The position numbers and the translations under genes were made by a program. Below are positions 24,973-33,958 of a DNA stretch of 64,000 nucleotides, one piece after another. The DNA comes from Youxingia wuxianensis (lineage in GTDB: Bacteria; Bacillota; Clostridia; Oscillospirales; Ruminococcaceae): positions 241,552-305,551 of the forward strand of contig NZ_JACRTD010000004.1 in assembly GCF_014385085.1 (NCBI RefSeq), read 5' to 3'. The notes below the pieces were generated by a model. That model ran no database searches. It was not told the origin of the DNA and saw only the letters and a list, made by a program, of their open reading frames with translations. Numbering within the stretch: the stretch's first letter is position 1; the number at the start of each line of letters is the position of its first letter.

Positions 24973-25130
24973 GATCAGAACGGTTTTTCGGCGCGCCCGC
25001 CAAAAAACGCACAGCCATTTCACAAGAGGGTCTATAAAAAAAATAAAAAGCCCTTCTGTTAAAATATAAAAACCTGCATACAATAACACTGTTTCTTTTT
25101 TAAAACGGCTGTTTTATTGATAGGAGGTTT

Positions 25131-25979
25131 ATGATGATTGCAAATACAAAAAGAGGATTAGCGCTTGCGCTGGCTATATGTTTTCTTTTGTGTCTATCTG
25201 GCTGCTCCGGAAAAGACGACAAGCAGCCGCCGGCTTCTTCCCCTTCTGGAGAATATGATGAAAACGGCGGTTTTCGCCCGTCTGTACCTGATAGAAAACA
25301 AGAACTAACTCAAGCTGTCCAGGAAAACGGCGATTCTGTAGCTTGGCTTACTCTTCCCAATACAGAGATTGACGACGTGGTAGTCCAGGGAGAAAACAAT
25401 GAATTTTATCTGCGTAAGGACGCGAAAAAAAATTACTCCTACGCCGGCTGTTATTATATGGATTATGAAAATACGGTAGGGGAAGATGAAACCGATTTTT
25501 CCCAGAACACCATAATTTACGGGCACAACCTAGGAAAACCTATGGGGGTAAAGGACGATCCCAATGGGGATAAATTTGCCCAGCTGTTAAAACTGACCTA
25601 CCCGGAAACAGCTAAAAACACCCCTTATATTTTCCTTACTACAAAAAACGGCGAATATATTTACGAAATCTTCGCGGTATTTTACAGCGAAGCGATGACT
25701 AAACCTGTTCCTTATCACCTGGTAAATTACAGCGAAGACGATTTTAACGAACTTATTGAGGACGTCAAATCCCGCTCTTTATATCTTTACGATACCCAGG
25801 TATCTGCCCAGGATAAGGTTCTGACTCTATCCACCTGCTCTTATAAGTACGGAAGCTACAGCCAAAATCCCGATCAGCGTTTTGTGGTCATGGGCCGGTT
25901 GGTACAGGAAGGAGAACCTTATTACGAACAGGCCCAGATGATGGTAAACGATATGCCCCGGGAGCCGGAGTTTGATTAA
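25131..25979 (+). CDS. Class B sortase with lipoprotein signal
   Basis: 282 residues. The N-terminus is a lipoprotein signal with lipobox LSGC at about residue 25, unusual for a sortase, which normally has a membrane-anchor helix. The sortase B core follows: His in IYGHN (about residue 130), Cys in TLSTCSYKYG (about residue 234) and Arg in DQRFVVMGR (about residue 249). It is a transpeptidase that attaches proteins with an NPxTN-like signal to peptidoglycan. No substrate with such a sorting signal is adjacent. The start follows AGGAGG. Monocistronic, ahead of repeat copy E. Confidence 0.88.
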   Translation: MMIANTKRGLALALAICFLLCLSGCSGKDDKQPPASSPSGEYDENGGFRPSVPDRKQELTQAVQENGDSVAWLTLPNTEIDDVVVQGENNEFYLRKDAKKNYSYAGCYYMDYENTVGEDETDFSQNTIIYGHNLGKPMGVKDDPNGDKFAQLLKLTYPETAKNTPYIFLTTKNGEYIYEIFAVFYSEAMTKPVPYHLVNYSEDDFNELIEDVKSRSLYLYDTQVSAQDKVLTLSTCSYKYGSYSQNPDQRFVVMGRLVQEGEPYYEQAQMMVNDMPREPEFD

Positions 25980-26050
25980 AGTTTCCGCAGCTATTTTTCG
26001 GCCCTCTGGCCTATCCCCGGCCATGGCTGTCAAAATAAGGCCTTTTGCAG

Positions 26051-26122
26051 GCCGGCGCCCCCAAAACCTGAAAGGTTTTGCCGCCAGCGGCGGGAGCAAA
26101 TCTTTGATTTGCCGGGCGCGGC
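26051..26122. repeat. Cloverleaf palindromic element, copy E
   Basis: The outer stem (GCC, bulged G, GCGCCC; GGGCGC, GGC) encloses CAAAACCT/AGGTTTTG (26062-26080), CCGCC/GGCGG (26081-26093) and GCAAATC/GATTTGC (26096-26112). It is followed by GCGCGGCT plus an A-run, as in copies A and B. Confidence 0.75.
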
Positions 26123-26124
26123 TT

Positions 26125-26170
26125 TAAAAAAACAGCCTTCGGCCTTTAACAAGCCGATGGCTGTTTTTCA
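26125..26170. terminator. Terminator at the end of the YesMN operon
   Basis: ACAGCC with inner GGC/GCC and GGCTGT form a stem; on the minus strand a T-run follows. The stem includes the last codons of the leftward ABC-like gene. Confidence 0.7.
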
Positions 26171-27600
26171 ATTAATTCTCCTGTGATCCGGTTGTTTTTC
26201 ATTACATATACCCGGTCGCATACCTTGCGGATCTCGTTGGGGTTATAGGATGTGTAGATGATCCCCATATTCCGCCGCTTGGCCGCGCTGATAAAATCAT
26301 AGATGCTGTTGTGCATCAGCATATCAATTCCGGAAAAGGGGTTTTCCATCACCACGATATTCATCCTGGCTACTATCCACTTATAAAGGGCTACATTAAG
26401 CTGCGTCCAGTTGTCCGCGTAATGAATATCCTGATGGATAAGCGCCGGATCGATTCTCATGGTTTCCACAAAATTCTTTACCGCAAACTTTTCCAGCGCC
26501 ACATTCAGCAATCCCCCTTTTTTCTGAAATCGGCTCAGGGCGGCAATGGTCAGATTGTTTCCTAAGGAGAGATTGCGAAATAAACTGTTTTTATAATAAC
26601 CGATATACCCGATCCCGTGTTCAATCATCGACCGGCTGTCCATGGGCAGGCGCAAAGGGGTGCCATCCAAGGTGATCTCTCCGCTCCACACCGGCGCCAG
26701 CCCCCGAAGCAAGCGTACGACAGACGCACATTCTCCATCTTCATCCAAAAAACCTACGGCTTCCCCTTTTTTTACATAAAAGCTAATATCCGCAAGCTCA
26801 GAGGTGTACACGCTGTTCACCCCTAAAAGCACCTGATTGCTTTGCGCGATGGGCCGTACCTGCCCTGCGGTAAACTCCTCCCCGATAAGGATTTTTTCAA
26901 TCCGCCCCGAATGAAAATCCTCCTGAAAGAAAATTCCTTCCTCCCGGCCGTTTTTCAGCACTACAATCCGATCGGCAAGGCGGGTAATTCGCTCCAGCTT
27001 GGATTCAATAATAATCAGCGAAATCCCTTTTTCTTTCATTTTTTCTAAAAAGAGCGCCAAATTCCAGTATTCCCGGTCGGTGTAATTCATCATAATATCA
27101 TCTAAGATAACCACTTTGGCCTTATCCGCTACCGCCCGGGTCAGCTCCACTATATGGCACTGGGCAAGAGAAAGATCTTTCCCCTTGGCGCTGGGGGATA
27201 AATCCACCCCCAGCTCCCCCATCAGACTTTTTGTAATAAAATTGGTAAACTTGGGGCGTATAAACCAGCCCTGCTGTTTTTCTGTGGGAACGATGCATAA
27301 GTTTTCCGCCACGGTACACGCCGGAAAAATATTGGTTTTTCCCTGAATACAATAGATTCCATACCGATGGGCATCCTCCACCGAATGAATAGAAACCGGC
27401 TTTCCCTGGACATACACCTGTCCCTGGCTCACCTCGTCCAGCCCGCATAGCGCGTGGGCAAGGGTTGTTCGCCCAGAACCGTTTAACCCTACCAACCCTA
27501 GGAACTCCCCTTCATAAAGGCTGAAATCCAGGTTGTTCAGCACCAGGCCGCCATGTTTTATTTTTGTAAGGCCCTTGCACCGCAAGATTTCCTGTTTCAC
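26146..27600 (-). CDS. RbsA-like tandem ABC protein with degenerate ATP sites
   Basis: 484 residues with two ABC domains as in CUT2 sugar-importer ATPases. Key residues are altered. In domain 1 the Walker A reads GLNGSGRTT (Lys to Arg at residue 44), the signature reads LSLAQCH, Walker B ends LDD, and the switch His is lost (IIESKLE). In domain 2 the P-loop is absent (GFLDEDGEC). ATP hydrolysis is therefore doubtful. It is the last gene of the operon with the YesN response regulator and YesM kinase, and has no permease partner there. I infer a signalling role, perhaps reporting the state of a sugar transporter to the kinase. GTG start after AGGTGG. Confidence 0.8.
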   Translation of the reverse strand: MKQEILRCKGLTKIKHGGLVLNNLDFSLYEGEFLGLVGLNGSGRTTLAHALCGLDEVSQGQVYVQGKPVSIHSVEDAHRYGIYCIQGKTNIFPACTVAENLCIVPTEKQQGWFIRPKFTNFITKSLMGELGVDLSPSAKGKDLSLAQCHIVELTRAVADKAKVVILDDIMMNYTDREYWNLALFLEKMKEKGISLIIIESKLERITRLADRIVVLKNGREEGIFFQEDFHSGRIEKILIGEEFTAGQVRPIAQSNQVLLGVNSVYTSELADISFYVKKGEAVGFLDEDGECASVVRLLRGLAPVWSGEITLDGTPLRLPMDSRSMIEHGIGYIGYYKNSLFRNLSLGNNLTIAALSRFQKKGGLLNVALEKFAVKNFVETMRIDPALIHQDIHYADNWTQLNVALYKWIVARMNIVVMENPFSGIDMLMHNSIYDFISAAKRRNMGIIYTSYNPNEIRKVCDRVYVMKNNRITGELIEKQPSAC

Positions 27601-27622
27601 TGTTTCCCACCTGCCGCTCCCA

Positions 27623-28639
27623 TTAGCTCTGTTTTTTCGGCAAACTGATCTCCACCGTAGTTCCCGCGCCAGGGGCGCTGTATACCTTCAGCCCGTATTC
27701 CGAGCCAAAATAGAACTTGATCCTCTGATTTACATTAATCATAGCGATCCCCATATTTTTTCCCTTTGAGCCGCTGGAGGGAGAACCTTTGCCCTCCATA
27801 GCCTGCTGAATTTCCTTCAAACGCCCTTCGCTCATTCCCATACCGTCGTCCATAATATAAATCATCAGCCGGTCCTGGGTAGTAAATGCCCGCAGGGTTA
27901 TCGTCCCGGTTCCCATTTTTGTTTCCAACCCGTGATGAATCGCATTCTCTACAATGGGCTGGATCGTCAGGATGGGCAATTTATAAGAAAGAACGCTTTC
28001 CTCTTCAATGCGTTTGACAAACACAAACTTTTCCGGGAAGCGGTACCGCTGGATTAAAAGATAGTTTTGTACATTTTCCAGCTCTTGGGCAAAGGTAGCC
28101 ATTTCTCCTGCCTGACTGATACTGTAACGGAATAGGGTAGCCAGCGCTTCGGTCATCTCCGCAATTTCAGTGGATTGGTTACTGATGGCATGGCTTCGAA
28201 TCGTCTCCAGAGTATTGTATAAAAAATGGGGATTGATCTGGCTTTGTAAAGCGTGCATCTCCGCCTGGGACTTCAGCATCTGGGAAGTATAGTCGTTATG
28301 CAGAGCGGTAATTACCCGGTTGATCAGCCGGTCCAGCTCCGAACCTTCCCCAATAGCGTCCCGTTTATCATAGTCATCCTTGGTCTGCTGCAGATCGCTG
28401 GCCTCCACAATCGCCGCCAATTTTTCCAGTTCCCGAATGGGAAAAAGCAGCTCTTTAATTTCATAATAAAATACCAGCGCATGGCCGATCATCAGGCAGG
28501 CGGCTAAAATAAGCAGGGTGGCGTGATCCCGGCTTCGGAACATCAATACCACAATTACCGCCAGGGCCGCCACAGAAAGAGCCGCGTCAATGAACAAAAC
28601 CAGAGCCGCTTTTTTGCTGGTGTTTGTATTTTTTATCAC
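27623..28639 (-). CDS. YesM-type sensor histidine kinase without external sensor domain
   Basis: 338 residues. Two N-terminal membrane helices (about residues 11-31 and 41-60) with only a short loop between them replace the usual large extracellular domain. Then come a linker/HAMP-like coil, the phosphorylation motif QSQINPHFLYNTLE (about residue 150) and the HATPase domain with VENAIHHGL, DDGMGM and GKNMGIAMINV. It would phosphorylate the YesN-type regulator encoded 23 bases upstream. With no external domain, its signal probably comes from a partner, plausibly the degenerate ABC protein next in the operon. GTG start after an AGGGGGG ribosome site. Confidence 0.92.
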   Translation of the reverse strand: MIKNTNTSKKAALVLFIDAALSVAALAVIVVLMFRSRDHATLLILAACLMIGHALVFYYEIKELLFPIRELEKLAAIVEASDLQQTKDDYDKRDAIGEGSELDRLINRVITALHNDYTSQMLKSQAEMHALQSQINPHFLYNTLETIRSHAISNQSTEIAEMTEALATLFRYSISQAGEMATFAQELENVQNYLLIQRYRFPEKFVFVKRIEEESVLSYKLPILTIQPIVENAIHHGLETKMGTGTITLRAFTTQDRLMIYIMDDGMGMSEGRLKEIQQAMEGKGSPSSGSKGKNMGIAMINVNQRIKFYFGSEYGLKVYSAPGAGTTVEISLPKKQS

Positions 28640-28662
28640 GCCGGGGCCCCCCTTCTTTTTCC

Positions 28663-30255
28663 TTAGGAGTAAAACTTACGAAATTCCACAGGTTTAATTC
28701 CCACTGTTTTTGTAAACAGCTTGCTGAAATGCTTCGCGTCGTTATATCCCACCATCCGGGCAATTTCCGCGATTCCAATGGAAGTTTCCTTTAACAGCCT
28801 TTTTGCCTGCTCTATCCGTACATCCGTAAGATAGGTGGTAAAGCTCATTCCCGTTTCTTTTTTAAACAGGGAACTGATATAGACCGGATTTAAATACACC
28901 AGCTTGGCCATATCCTCCAAAGCAATGCTTTCCGCATAATGTTCCGCCACATACTGCTTAATTTGGCGGATAGGTTTGCTGTCCTGGTTCTGGCGGGTCT
29001 GCACACATTTTTCCAATATCTCTTCCGTGCGGCGGCAGACCGTCTCCTGAAGCTGGGGCACCGTATAGCAGCTGTCCAGCTCTTCCCATACTCTGCTTTC
29101 CTGGGGGAAGGGGACCTGGGGCGTGATCTTTTTCACTTCCTCGTAAATCGTCCCCAGCATCTGCTGGCACAGACCGTATAGTTTAAAATTGTTTTTTTCC
29201 TCCCGGTTTTCCGAAATTACCGACCGCACTGCCGCTAACGCTTCTGGAATATCTAAAAGTTCCACCGCCCTGGAAAGACGGGCGGCCTTTGCCGCAGCCA
29301 GCGCCGGCTCCTTCTGACGCTGGATGGGAAGCCGGTCGTATAAGGTGACGTTTTCCGGGCCGAAGTCAATTCGATTGCGCAGGGCGATCACCGCGGTAGT
29401 ATAAGAATAGGGGAGCTGATGCAGATCGGAAACTACCGCTCCCACTCCCACAGAAATATCAAAAAAATCATATTGATAAAAGTCGTTGCGCATCAAATCG
29501 GTAAGATATGCCTTTTTTTGTTCCAGTGTCTGGTGGCGTCTGTCCGAAAAATTAATCAAAATATATCCGCTGGGACCTCGGCAGACGCTTTCCGCATCAA
29601 AACAGTCCTCCCGCAGCTTGCGCATAAATTTTTCCACAAACACCTCAGAAACAGAGGAGTAAGCGGGCTTTTCTCCGCTGGCGCCGGTGTAGTCCACCTT
29701 TACCGCTATAACGCAGAAGCTCCCGGCAAAAAAGTTAAAAATATGCTCCATGGCTTCCTGCTGGACCGGATTAATCTCCCGACGTTCGATAATCTCCCAA
29801 AAGGTATTTTTGCGAAGCAGGGAATTGCTTACATCCAGCCGCTGCTGAATTTGAATAACCTCATTTTTCTGATTCATCTCATGCGCTACCTTATCGCTGA
29901 TGCGGGAAAGCAGCTCATTGAGTTCCGATTTTTTAATCGGTTTAAGCAGATAGTCGATTACCCCAAATTTCAGGGCGGCCTGGGCATACTCAAAATCCCG
30001 ATAGCCGCTGATTACCGCAAAAGCGGTTTCCGGACGCACGGCCTTTACCTTTTCAATCAGCTCCAGCCCGGTGAGCCCAGGCATACGGATATCTGTAATA
30101 ACAAAATCCGGCTTCTTTTCTAAAATCATATTATAGGCGTCTACACCGTTTTGTACCTCGCCTACAATAGTTACCTCCACCAGATCATAATCTATTAGAT
30201 TTTTAATCAGCTCTATTACGCCTCGCTCATCATCCACGATCATGATAGAAAGCAC
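28663..30255 (-). CDS. YesN-type response regulator with AraC DNA-binding domain
   Basis: 530 residues. An N-terminal receiver domain carries the acidic pocket (IVDDERG), phosphoacceptor Asp in VITDIRMPG (about residue 55) and KPI. A long central region of unknown fold precedes the C-terminal AraC domain with two helix-turn-helix units (LEDMAKLVYLNPVYISSLFK and IAEIARMVGYNDAKHFSKLF). It would activate sugar-related genes, most likely the transporter operon at 31-35 kb or its own. The start is GTG at 30255 with GGAGGAGGG upstream; a longer reading to 30297 includes that site and is rejected. First gene of the operon. Confidence 0.92.
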   Translation of the reverse strand: MLSIMIVDDERGVIELIKNLIDYDLVEVTIVGEVQNGVDAYNMILEKKPDFVITDIRMPGLTGLELIEKVKAVRPETAFAVISGYRDFEYAQAALKFGVIDYLLKPIKKSELNELLSRISDKVAHEMNQKNEVIQIQQRLDVSNSLLRKNTFWEIIERREINPVQQEAMEHIFNFFAGSFCVIAVKVDYTGASGEKPAYSSVSEVFVEKFMRKLREDCFDAESVCRGPSGYILINFSDRRHQTLEQKKAYLTDLMRNDFYQYDFFDISVGVGAVVSDLHQLPYSYTTAVIALRNRIDFGPENVTLYDRLPIQRQKEPALAAAKAARLSRAVELLDIPEALAAVRSVISENREEKNNFKLYGLCQQMLGTIYEEVKKITPQVPFPQESRVWEELDSCYTVPQLQETVCRRTEEILEKCVQTRQNQDSKPIRQIKQYVAEHYAESIALEDMAKLVYLNPVYISSLFKKETGMSFTTYLTDVRIEQAKRLLKETSIGIAEIARMVGYNDAKHFSKLFTKTVGIKPVEFRKFYS

Positions 30256-30289
30256 GCGACTTTCCCTCCTCCCGCCTGTAATCCAAGCG

Positions 30290-30326
30290 ACCGCCAAACA
30301 TCAGCTTTTTGTAGTTTGGCGGCCTT
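30290..30326 (-). promoter_or_regulatory. Leader hairpin before the YesN gene
   Basis: CCGCCAAAC and GTTTGGCGG form a perfect nine-pair stem with a 14-base loop, 35 bases before the start codon. TATAAT-like boxes lie upstream at about 30345-30365. The stem has no T-run, so it may stabilise the mRNA or be a protein-binding site. Confidence 0.5.
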
Positions 30327-30382
30327 TCAAGACGATTTATATATAAAAATATTATAGCATATTATAAGCACAATAGGAACAA

Positions 30383-30430
30383 CAAAAGGCATCATCCGAT
30401 AGGAAAAAACTAAGCGGATTATGCCTTTTG
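30383..30430. terminator. Long hairpin after the lactonase gene
   Basis: CAAAAGGCATCATCCG and CGGATTATGCCTTTTG pair over 16 positions with one mismatch around a 16-base loop. On the minus strand it is followed by TTGTTGTTCC, a weak T-run. It most likely ends the transporter-lactonase operon. Confidence 0.55.
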
Positions 30431-30453
30431 CAAAAGTATATTAAGGAGAAAAC

Positions 30454-31269
30454 TTAATCATAGTACCCTTGATCCGATTTAATCAGGGTATCAAACTGTT
30501 CGGCGTCGTGTCCACACCAAACTTGAGCGTTATACTCTTTCTGAAGTTTATGAATTTTCTTGATGGTATTAATAAAACCAATCGAATCATACGGGATTCC
30601 CGGCAGACGAATGGGCGGCCCAAGATTTACTCTTGTATTGACCGCGTCCGAGGCCAAAATTACATTTCCAGTGTTGGGAAGACTTACCATCAGCGCCAAC
30701 ATCCCCGGCACATGCCCCGGTCCTAAATTGATCACCCGGATTCCGGGCAGAAGCTCAAAGTCCTCCTGATCCGCCGCAACCAGCTCCCAATGAAGCTTGG
30801 CGTCAATCCAGTGAGCAATATCCTTGCGGATATAAGGGCCTTCGTCCTGTCCCAGACCATAGTTCTTCATGGTTTCAGTAAATTCTGTCTCATGAACGAT
30901 AATCCTGGATTTTGTAAAATATTCCAGGTTTCCGCCGTGATCCTCATGCAGATGGGACGCCACTACAATATCGATATCATCCGGCGTGTATCCCAGGCGT
31001 TTTAATGTGTTAAGCAGCCGCTGATCCTCCCGGCAATAATGGGGAGTCGCCGCAAACTGAGCGGCAGGCCAGCGGGTGGGGGTATCCGGGTGACAGGCGG
31101 TATCGAACAATACCAATCCATCGGGATGCTCGATAAGCGCGGTGTATACCGGGGCTTTTACCCATTCCGCAGGAGGATTTTTATCCGCCGCGGTAGCCTG
31201 GTGAGGCATGGCAACCAGACAGGCCAAGTCGTTTTCATTCCAGCCGTTGTCCATAATGTAAAGCTTCAT
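30454..31269 (-). CDS. Metallo-beta-lactamase-fold lactonase-like hydrolase
   Basis: 271 residues. The zinc motif SHLHEDHGGN (about residue 107), GPGHVPGM and the later Asp (LASDAV) plus His (CGHDAEQF) match the N-acyl homoserine lactonase family, a branch of the metallo-beta-lactamase fold that opens lactone rings. Gut Clostridia do not usually use acyl homoserine lactones, and the gene follows a CUT2 sugar transporter, so a sugar lactone is a better candidate substrate (inference). AAAGGAGG precedes the ATG. Last gene of the leftward operon that starts with the binding protein at 35092. Confidence 0.85.
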   Translation of the reverse strand: MKLYIMDNGWNENDLACLVAMPHQATAADKNPPAEWVKAPVYTALIEHPDGLVLFDTACHPDTPTRWPAAQFAATPHYCREDQRLLNTLKRLGYTPDDIDIVVASHLHEDHGGNLEYFTKSRIIVHETEFTETMKNYGLGQDEGPYIRKDIAHWIDAKLHWELVAADQEDFELLPGIRVINLGPGHVPGMLALMVSLPNTGNVILASDAVNTRVNLGPPIRLPGIPYDSIGFINTIKKIHKLQKEYNAQVWCGHDAEQFDTLIKSDQGYYD

Positions 31270-31311
31270 AAGCGCAAGCCTCCTTTATAAATCCATAATG
31301 TAAAATAATAC

Positions 31312-32304
31312 TTACTGATTGGAATGGCGTTTTGCAGACAGAGTATCCATGCTGACCGCCACGATAATAAAGGCGCCGATAACCACCTGATGCCACAAGG
31401 GACTTACCTGCAAAAGGTTCAGGCCGTTTCTGACGGTAGCCATCAGGATGGCGCCGATAATGGTGCCCACCAGATTGGCTTTACCGCCGCTCATGCTGGT
31501 GCCGCCGATAACCGTAGCCGCGATTACGTCCAGCTCATATCCGTTGCCCGCTTCCGCCACTGCCGCTTCCGAACGGGAAGTAAGCAGTATGCCGGAAATC
31601 GCGCACAGCAGGCCGGTAAGGGTGTATACCGTCAGTTTTACCCGGTCGATATTAATACCCACCAATTTGGCCGCGTCCTCGTTGCTTCCGATGGACAGGG
31701 TGTAGCGTCCCAAACGGGTCCGGTACATCAAAATGTAAAAAATACCCAACAGAACTAAAAGGATAATAATCGGGAACGGAACAAATCCGATAAAGCCCTG
31801 AGCCAGAAACTGAAACTCAGGAAAGCGCAGGCCGTATACCGGAATACCCTGGGTGTAAACCATGATAATTCCCCGCAGGATACTCATCGTACCCAAGGTG
31901 GCAATAAACTCTGCCAAGCGCAGTTTGGTAATCAAAAGGCCGTTGATAAATCCAAAACACATTCCGGCCACCAGCGCGATTATCAGCGCAAGATAAATAT
32001 TCATGCCGCCCTTAATCAAAGCCGCGACAATAACGCCGCAAATTCCCAGAATGGCGCCTACCGACAGGTCGATGCCTCCCATGGCAATAATAAACGTCAT
32101 ACCGATACCCATGATCGCAACCCACACCGCCTGGCGGATAACAATCAGGATATTGTCCAGCGTAAAAAAGTACGGCGTTGCAATGCTTAAAAAGATAACC
32201 AGCACGGCATAAGCCAGCACAACGCCGGCGCCGTTGGCGGAAAGCAGCTTTTTAACCGTTCCCGCAAATTTGTTTTCCTTAGAGAGTTCTACTTGATTTC
32301 CCAT
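31312..32304 (-). CDS. Sugar ABC transporter permease (RbsC type, CUT2)
   Basis: 330 residues, eight to ten membrane helices. GGIDLSVGAILGICGVIVA, GFINGLLITKLRLAEFIATLGTMSI and AATVIGGTSMSGGKANLVGTIIGA are the hallmark stretches of ribose/galactose-type permeases. It forms the membrane channel as a homodimer with the RbsA-type ATPase upstream. The ATG overlaps the preceding stop by one base (TGATG). The lactonase-like gene follows after 42 bases. Confidence 0.94.
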   Translation of the reverse strand: MGNQVELSKENKFAGTVKKLLSANGAGVVLAYAVLVIFLSIATPYFFTLDNILIVIRQAVWVAIMGIGMTFIIAMGGIDLSVGAILGICGVIVAALIKGGMNIYLALIIALVAGMCFGFINGLLITKLRLAEFIATLGTMSILRGIIMVYTQGIPVYGLRFPEFQFLAQGFIGFVPFPIIILLVLLGIFYILMYRTRLGRYTLSIGSNEDAAKLVGINIDRVKLTVYTLTGLLCAISGILLTSRSEAAVAEAGNGYELDVIAATVIGGTSMSGGKANLVGTIIGAILMATVRNGLNLLQVSPLWHQVVIGAFIIVAVSMDTLSAKRHSNQ

Positions 32305-33845
32305 CAGCAGCTCGCTCCTTCCGTATCATCCGCAGAATCATTGACAGAATAGTATTTTATCTCTTCCAAACTGGCGCTCGCTGCGTCCAGCACCTTGTTG
32401 ATTTTGCCGTTTCTAACTACGATAACCTTATCGCAGATCCCCAAAACTTCCTCTTCTTCCGAGGACACCATGACTACGCCCTTGCCCTGCTGTACGTATT
32501 GGGTGATCAGTTTATATACCTCAGTTTTTGCGTTTACGTCAATTCCGCGGGTAGGCTCTTCCAACAACAGAATGTCTGGATTGGTCTGCATCCAGCGGGC
32601 CAGCATTACCTTCTGCTGATTGCCCCCGGACATCCTGGAGATCAACTGAGACGGGGTGTTTACTTTAATGGAAAAGTCCTCCACACATTTGCGCGCAATC
32701 GCAGTTTCCTTTTTCGTGCTCACCAGCCGGTTGGTTAAAATCTTTTCCATGGAGGCGATGGTAGTGTTCCACGCCATGGATTGGATGGGGAAAATGCCTT
32801 CCACTTTACGTTCCCCCGGCAAAAAAGCAAATCGATTGTTCATAGCGTCCCGGATATTGTGAAGTCTCAAACCTTTTCCTTTGTAAACAATCTCCCCGGC
32901 GTCATGAGGACACAAACCGAACAACGTGCGCAGTATCTCATTTTTACCGCAGCCTTCCAGTCCTACAATACCAATAATTTCTTTTTCGTGCAAGGTAAAA
33001 GAAATATCTTCATACTTTTTGCGGCTGGAAAGATTTTTTATCTCCAGCAGGGGCCCGCCCAGTTCAAACTTCACTTTTGGATACTGATTTTCTACTGATT
33101 TACCGATCATCGCGCTGATCAGGTCGTTCATATTGATATCTGATGTTCTTTCATCCAAAGCATTATGGCCGTCCCGAAGCACTACTACACGATCGCAAAT
33201 ACTCATCACCTCATCCAAGTGATGGGAAATAAAGATAATCGCCTTGCCTTGGGCTTTTAAATCCCGCATTACCTTGAAAAGCTGCTCTTTTTCTTTTGTC
33301 TCCAAGGTGGTCGTAGGCTCATCCATGATAATAATGCTGGCGTCGGAATATACCGCGCGGGCAATCTCTACCAGCTGACGCTGCGCCAGAGGAATTTCTT
33401 CAATCCGCCGGGTCACATCCAAATCTACTGATAATCTATCGTTTAACACCTTATGGGCTATCCGGTTCATCCCTTTGATATCCAAAGGCATGATCAGCCC
33501 TTTATGGTTTTTATATCCAATTTCATTATGCATAAAGATGTTTTCCGCAATGGTCATTGTGGGAAACAGGCTTAATTCCTGGTAAATCGTACGGATACCC
33601 AGTTTTTGAGCGTCTTCCGCATCTTTAATATTGACTTTTTTTCCGTCGAGGATAATGTCTCCTCCGTCTTTGGGATAAACACCGCATAAAATTTTAATCA
33701 GCGTAGATTTTCCCGCTCCGTTTTCCCCCATCAACCCTACGATTTCCCCACGGTTTAGTGTCAGATTAACCTTTTCCAGCACAGGAACGCGGTTAAAACT
33801 TTTTTCAATATTCTCCATGGAAAGAATCGGTGTCATATTCTCCAA
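32304..33845 (-). CDS. Sugar ABC transporter ATPase (RbsA/MglA type)
   Basis: 513 residues, two ABC domains. Domain 1 is intact: GENGAGKSTL Walker A, IPLAQRQLVEIARA signature, IIMDEPTTTL Walker B, ISHHLDEV switch. Domain 2 has GLEGCGKNE in place of the usual P-loop, MSGGNQQKV signature and LLLEEPTRGID, as is normal for CUT2 ATPases. A TTG start at 33845 lies eight bases after AAGGAGG; the first ATG is nine bases further. It energises the RbsC-type permease. It contrasts with the degenerate paralogue at 26146. Confidence 0.95.
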   Translation of the reverse strand: MENMTPILSMENIEKSFNRVPVLEKVNLTLNRGEIVGLMGENGAGKSTLIKILCGVYPKDGGDIILDGKKVNIKDAEDAQKLGIRTIYQELSLFPTMTIAENIFMHNEIGYKNHKGLIMPLDIKGMNRIAHKVLNDRLSVDLDVTRRIEEIPLAQRQLVEIARAVYSDASIIIMDEPTTTLETKEKEQLFKVMRDLKAQGKAIIFISHHLDEVMSICDRVVVLRDGHNALDERTSDINMNDLISAMIGKSVENQYPKVKFELGGPLLEIKNLSSRKKYEDISFTLHEKEIIGIVGLEGCGKNEILRTLFGLCPHDAGEIVYKGKGLRLHNIRDAMNNRFAFLPGERKVEGIFPIQSMAWNTTIASMEKILTNRLVSTKKETAIARKCVEDFSIKVNTPSQLISRMSGGNQQKVMLARWMQTNPDILLLEEPTRGIDVNAKTEVYKLITQYVQQGKGVVMVSSEEEEVLGICDKVIVVRNGKINKVLDAASASLEEIKYYSVNDSADDTEGASC

Positions 33846-33896
33846 GCAACTCGCCTCCTTTTATTTAGGAACCTGGCGTGAGATCCGGTCTTTTGC

Positions 33897-33936
33897 AGGT
33901 GGCGGGGCCGGACAACGCCAGCCCCGCCGCCTCAGT
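33897..33936 (-). promoter_or_regulatory. Intra-operon hairpin after the binding-protein gene
   Basis: GGCGGGGC and GCCCCGCC form a strong stem around a 12-base loop, without a T-run. Hairpins at this position commonly protect the upstream mRNA and give excess binding protein over ATPase and permease. Confidence 0.6.
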
Positions 33937-33958
33937 AGACAGATCTTAACTTAACAGA

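Noticed and set aside
33897..33936. Hairpin as a member of the cloverleaf family
   Set aside because: Only one stem is present, with no internal hairpins.
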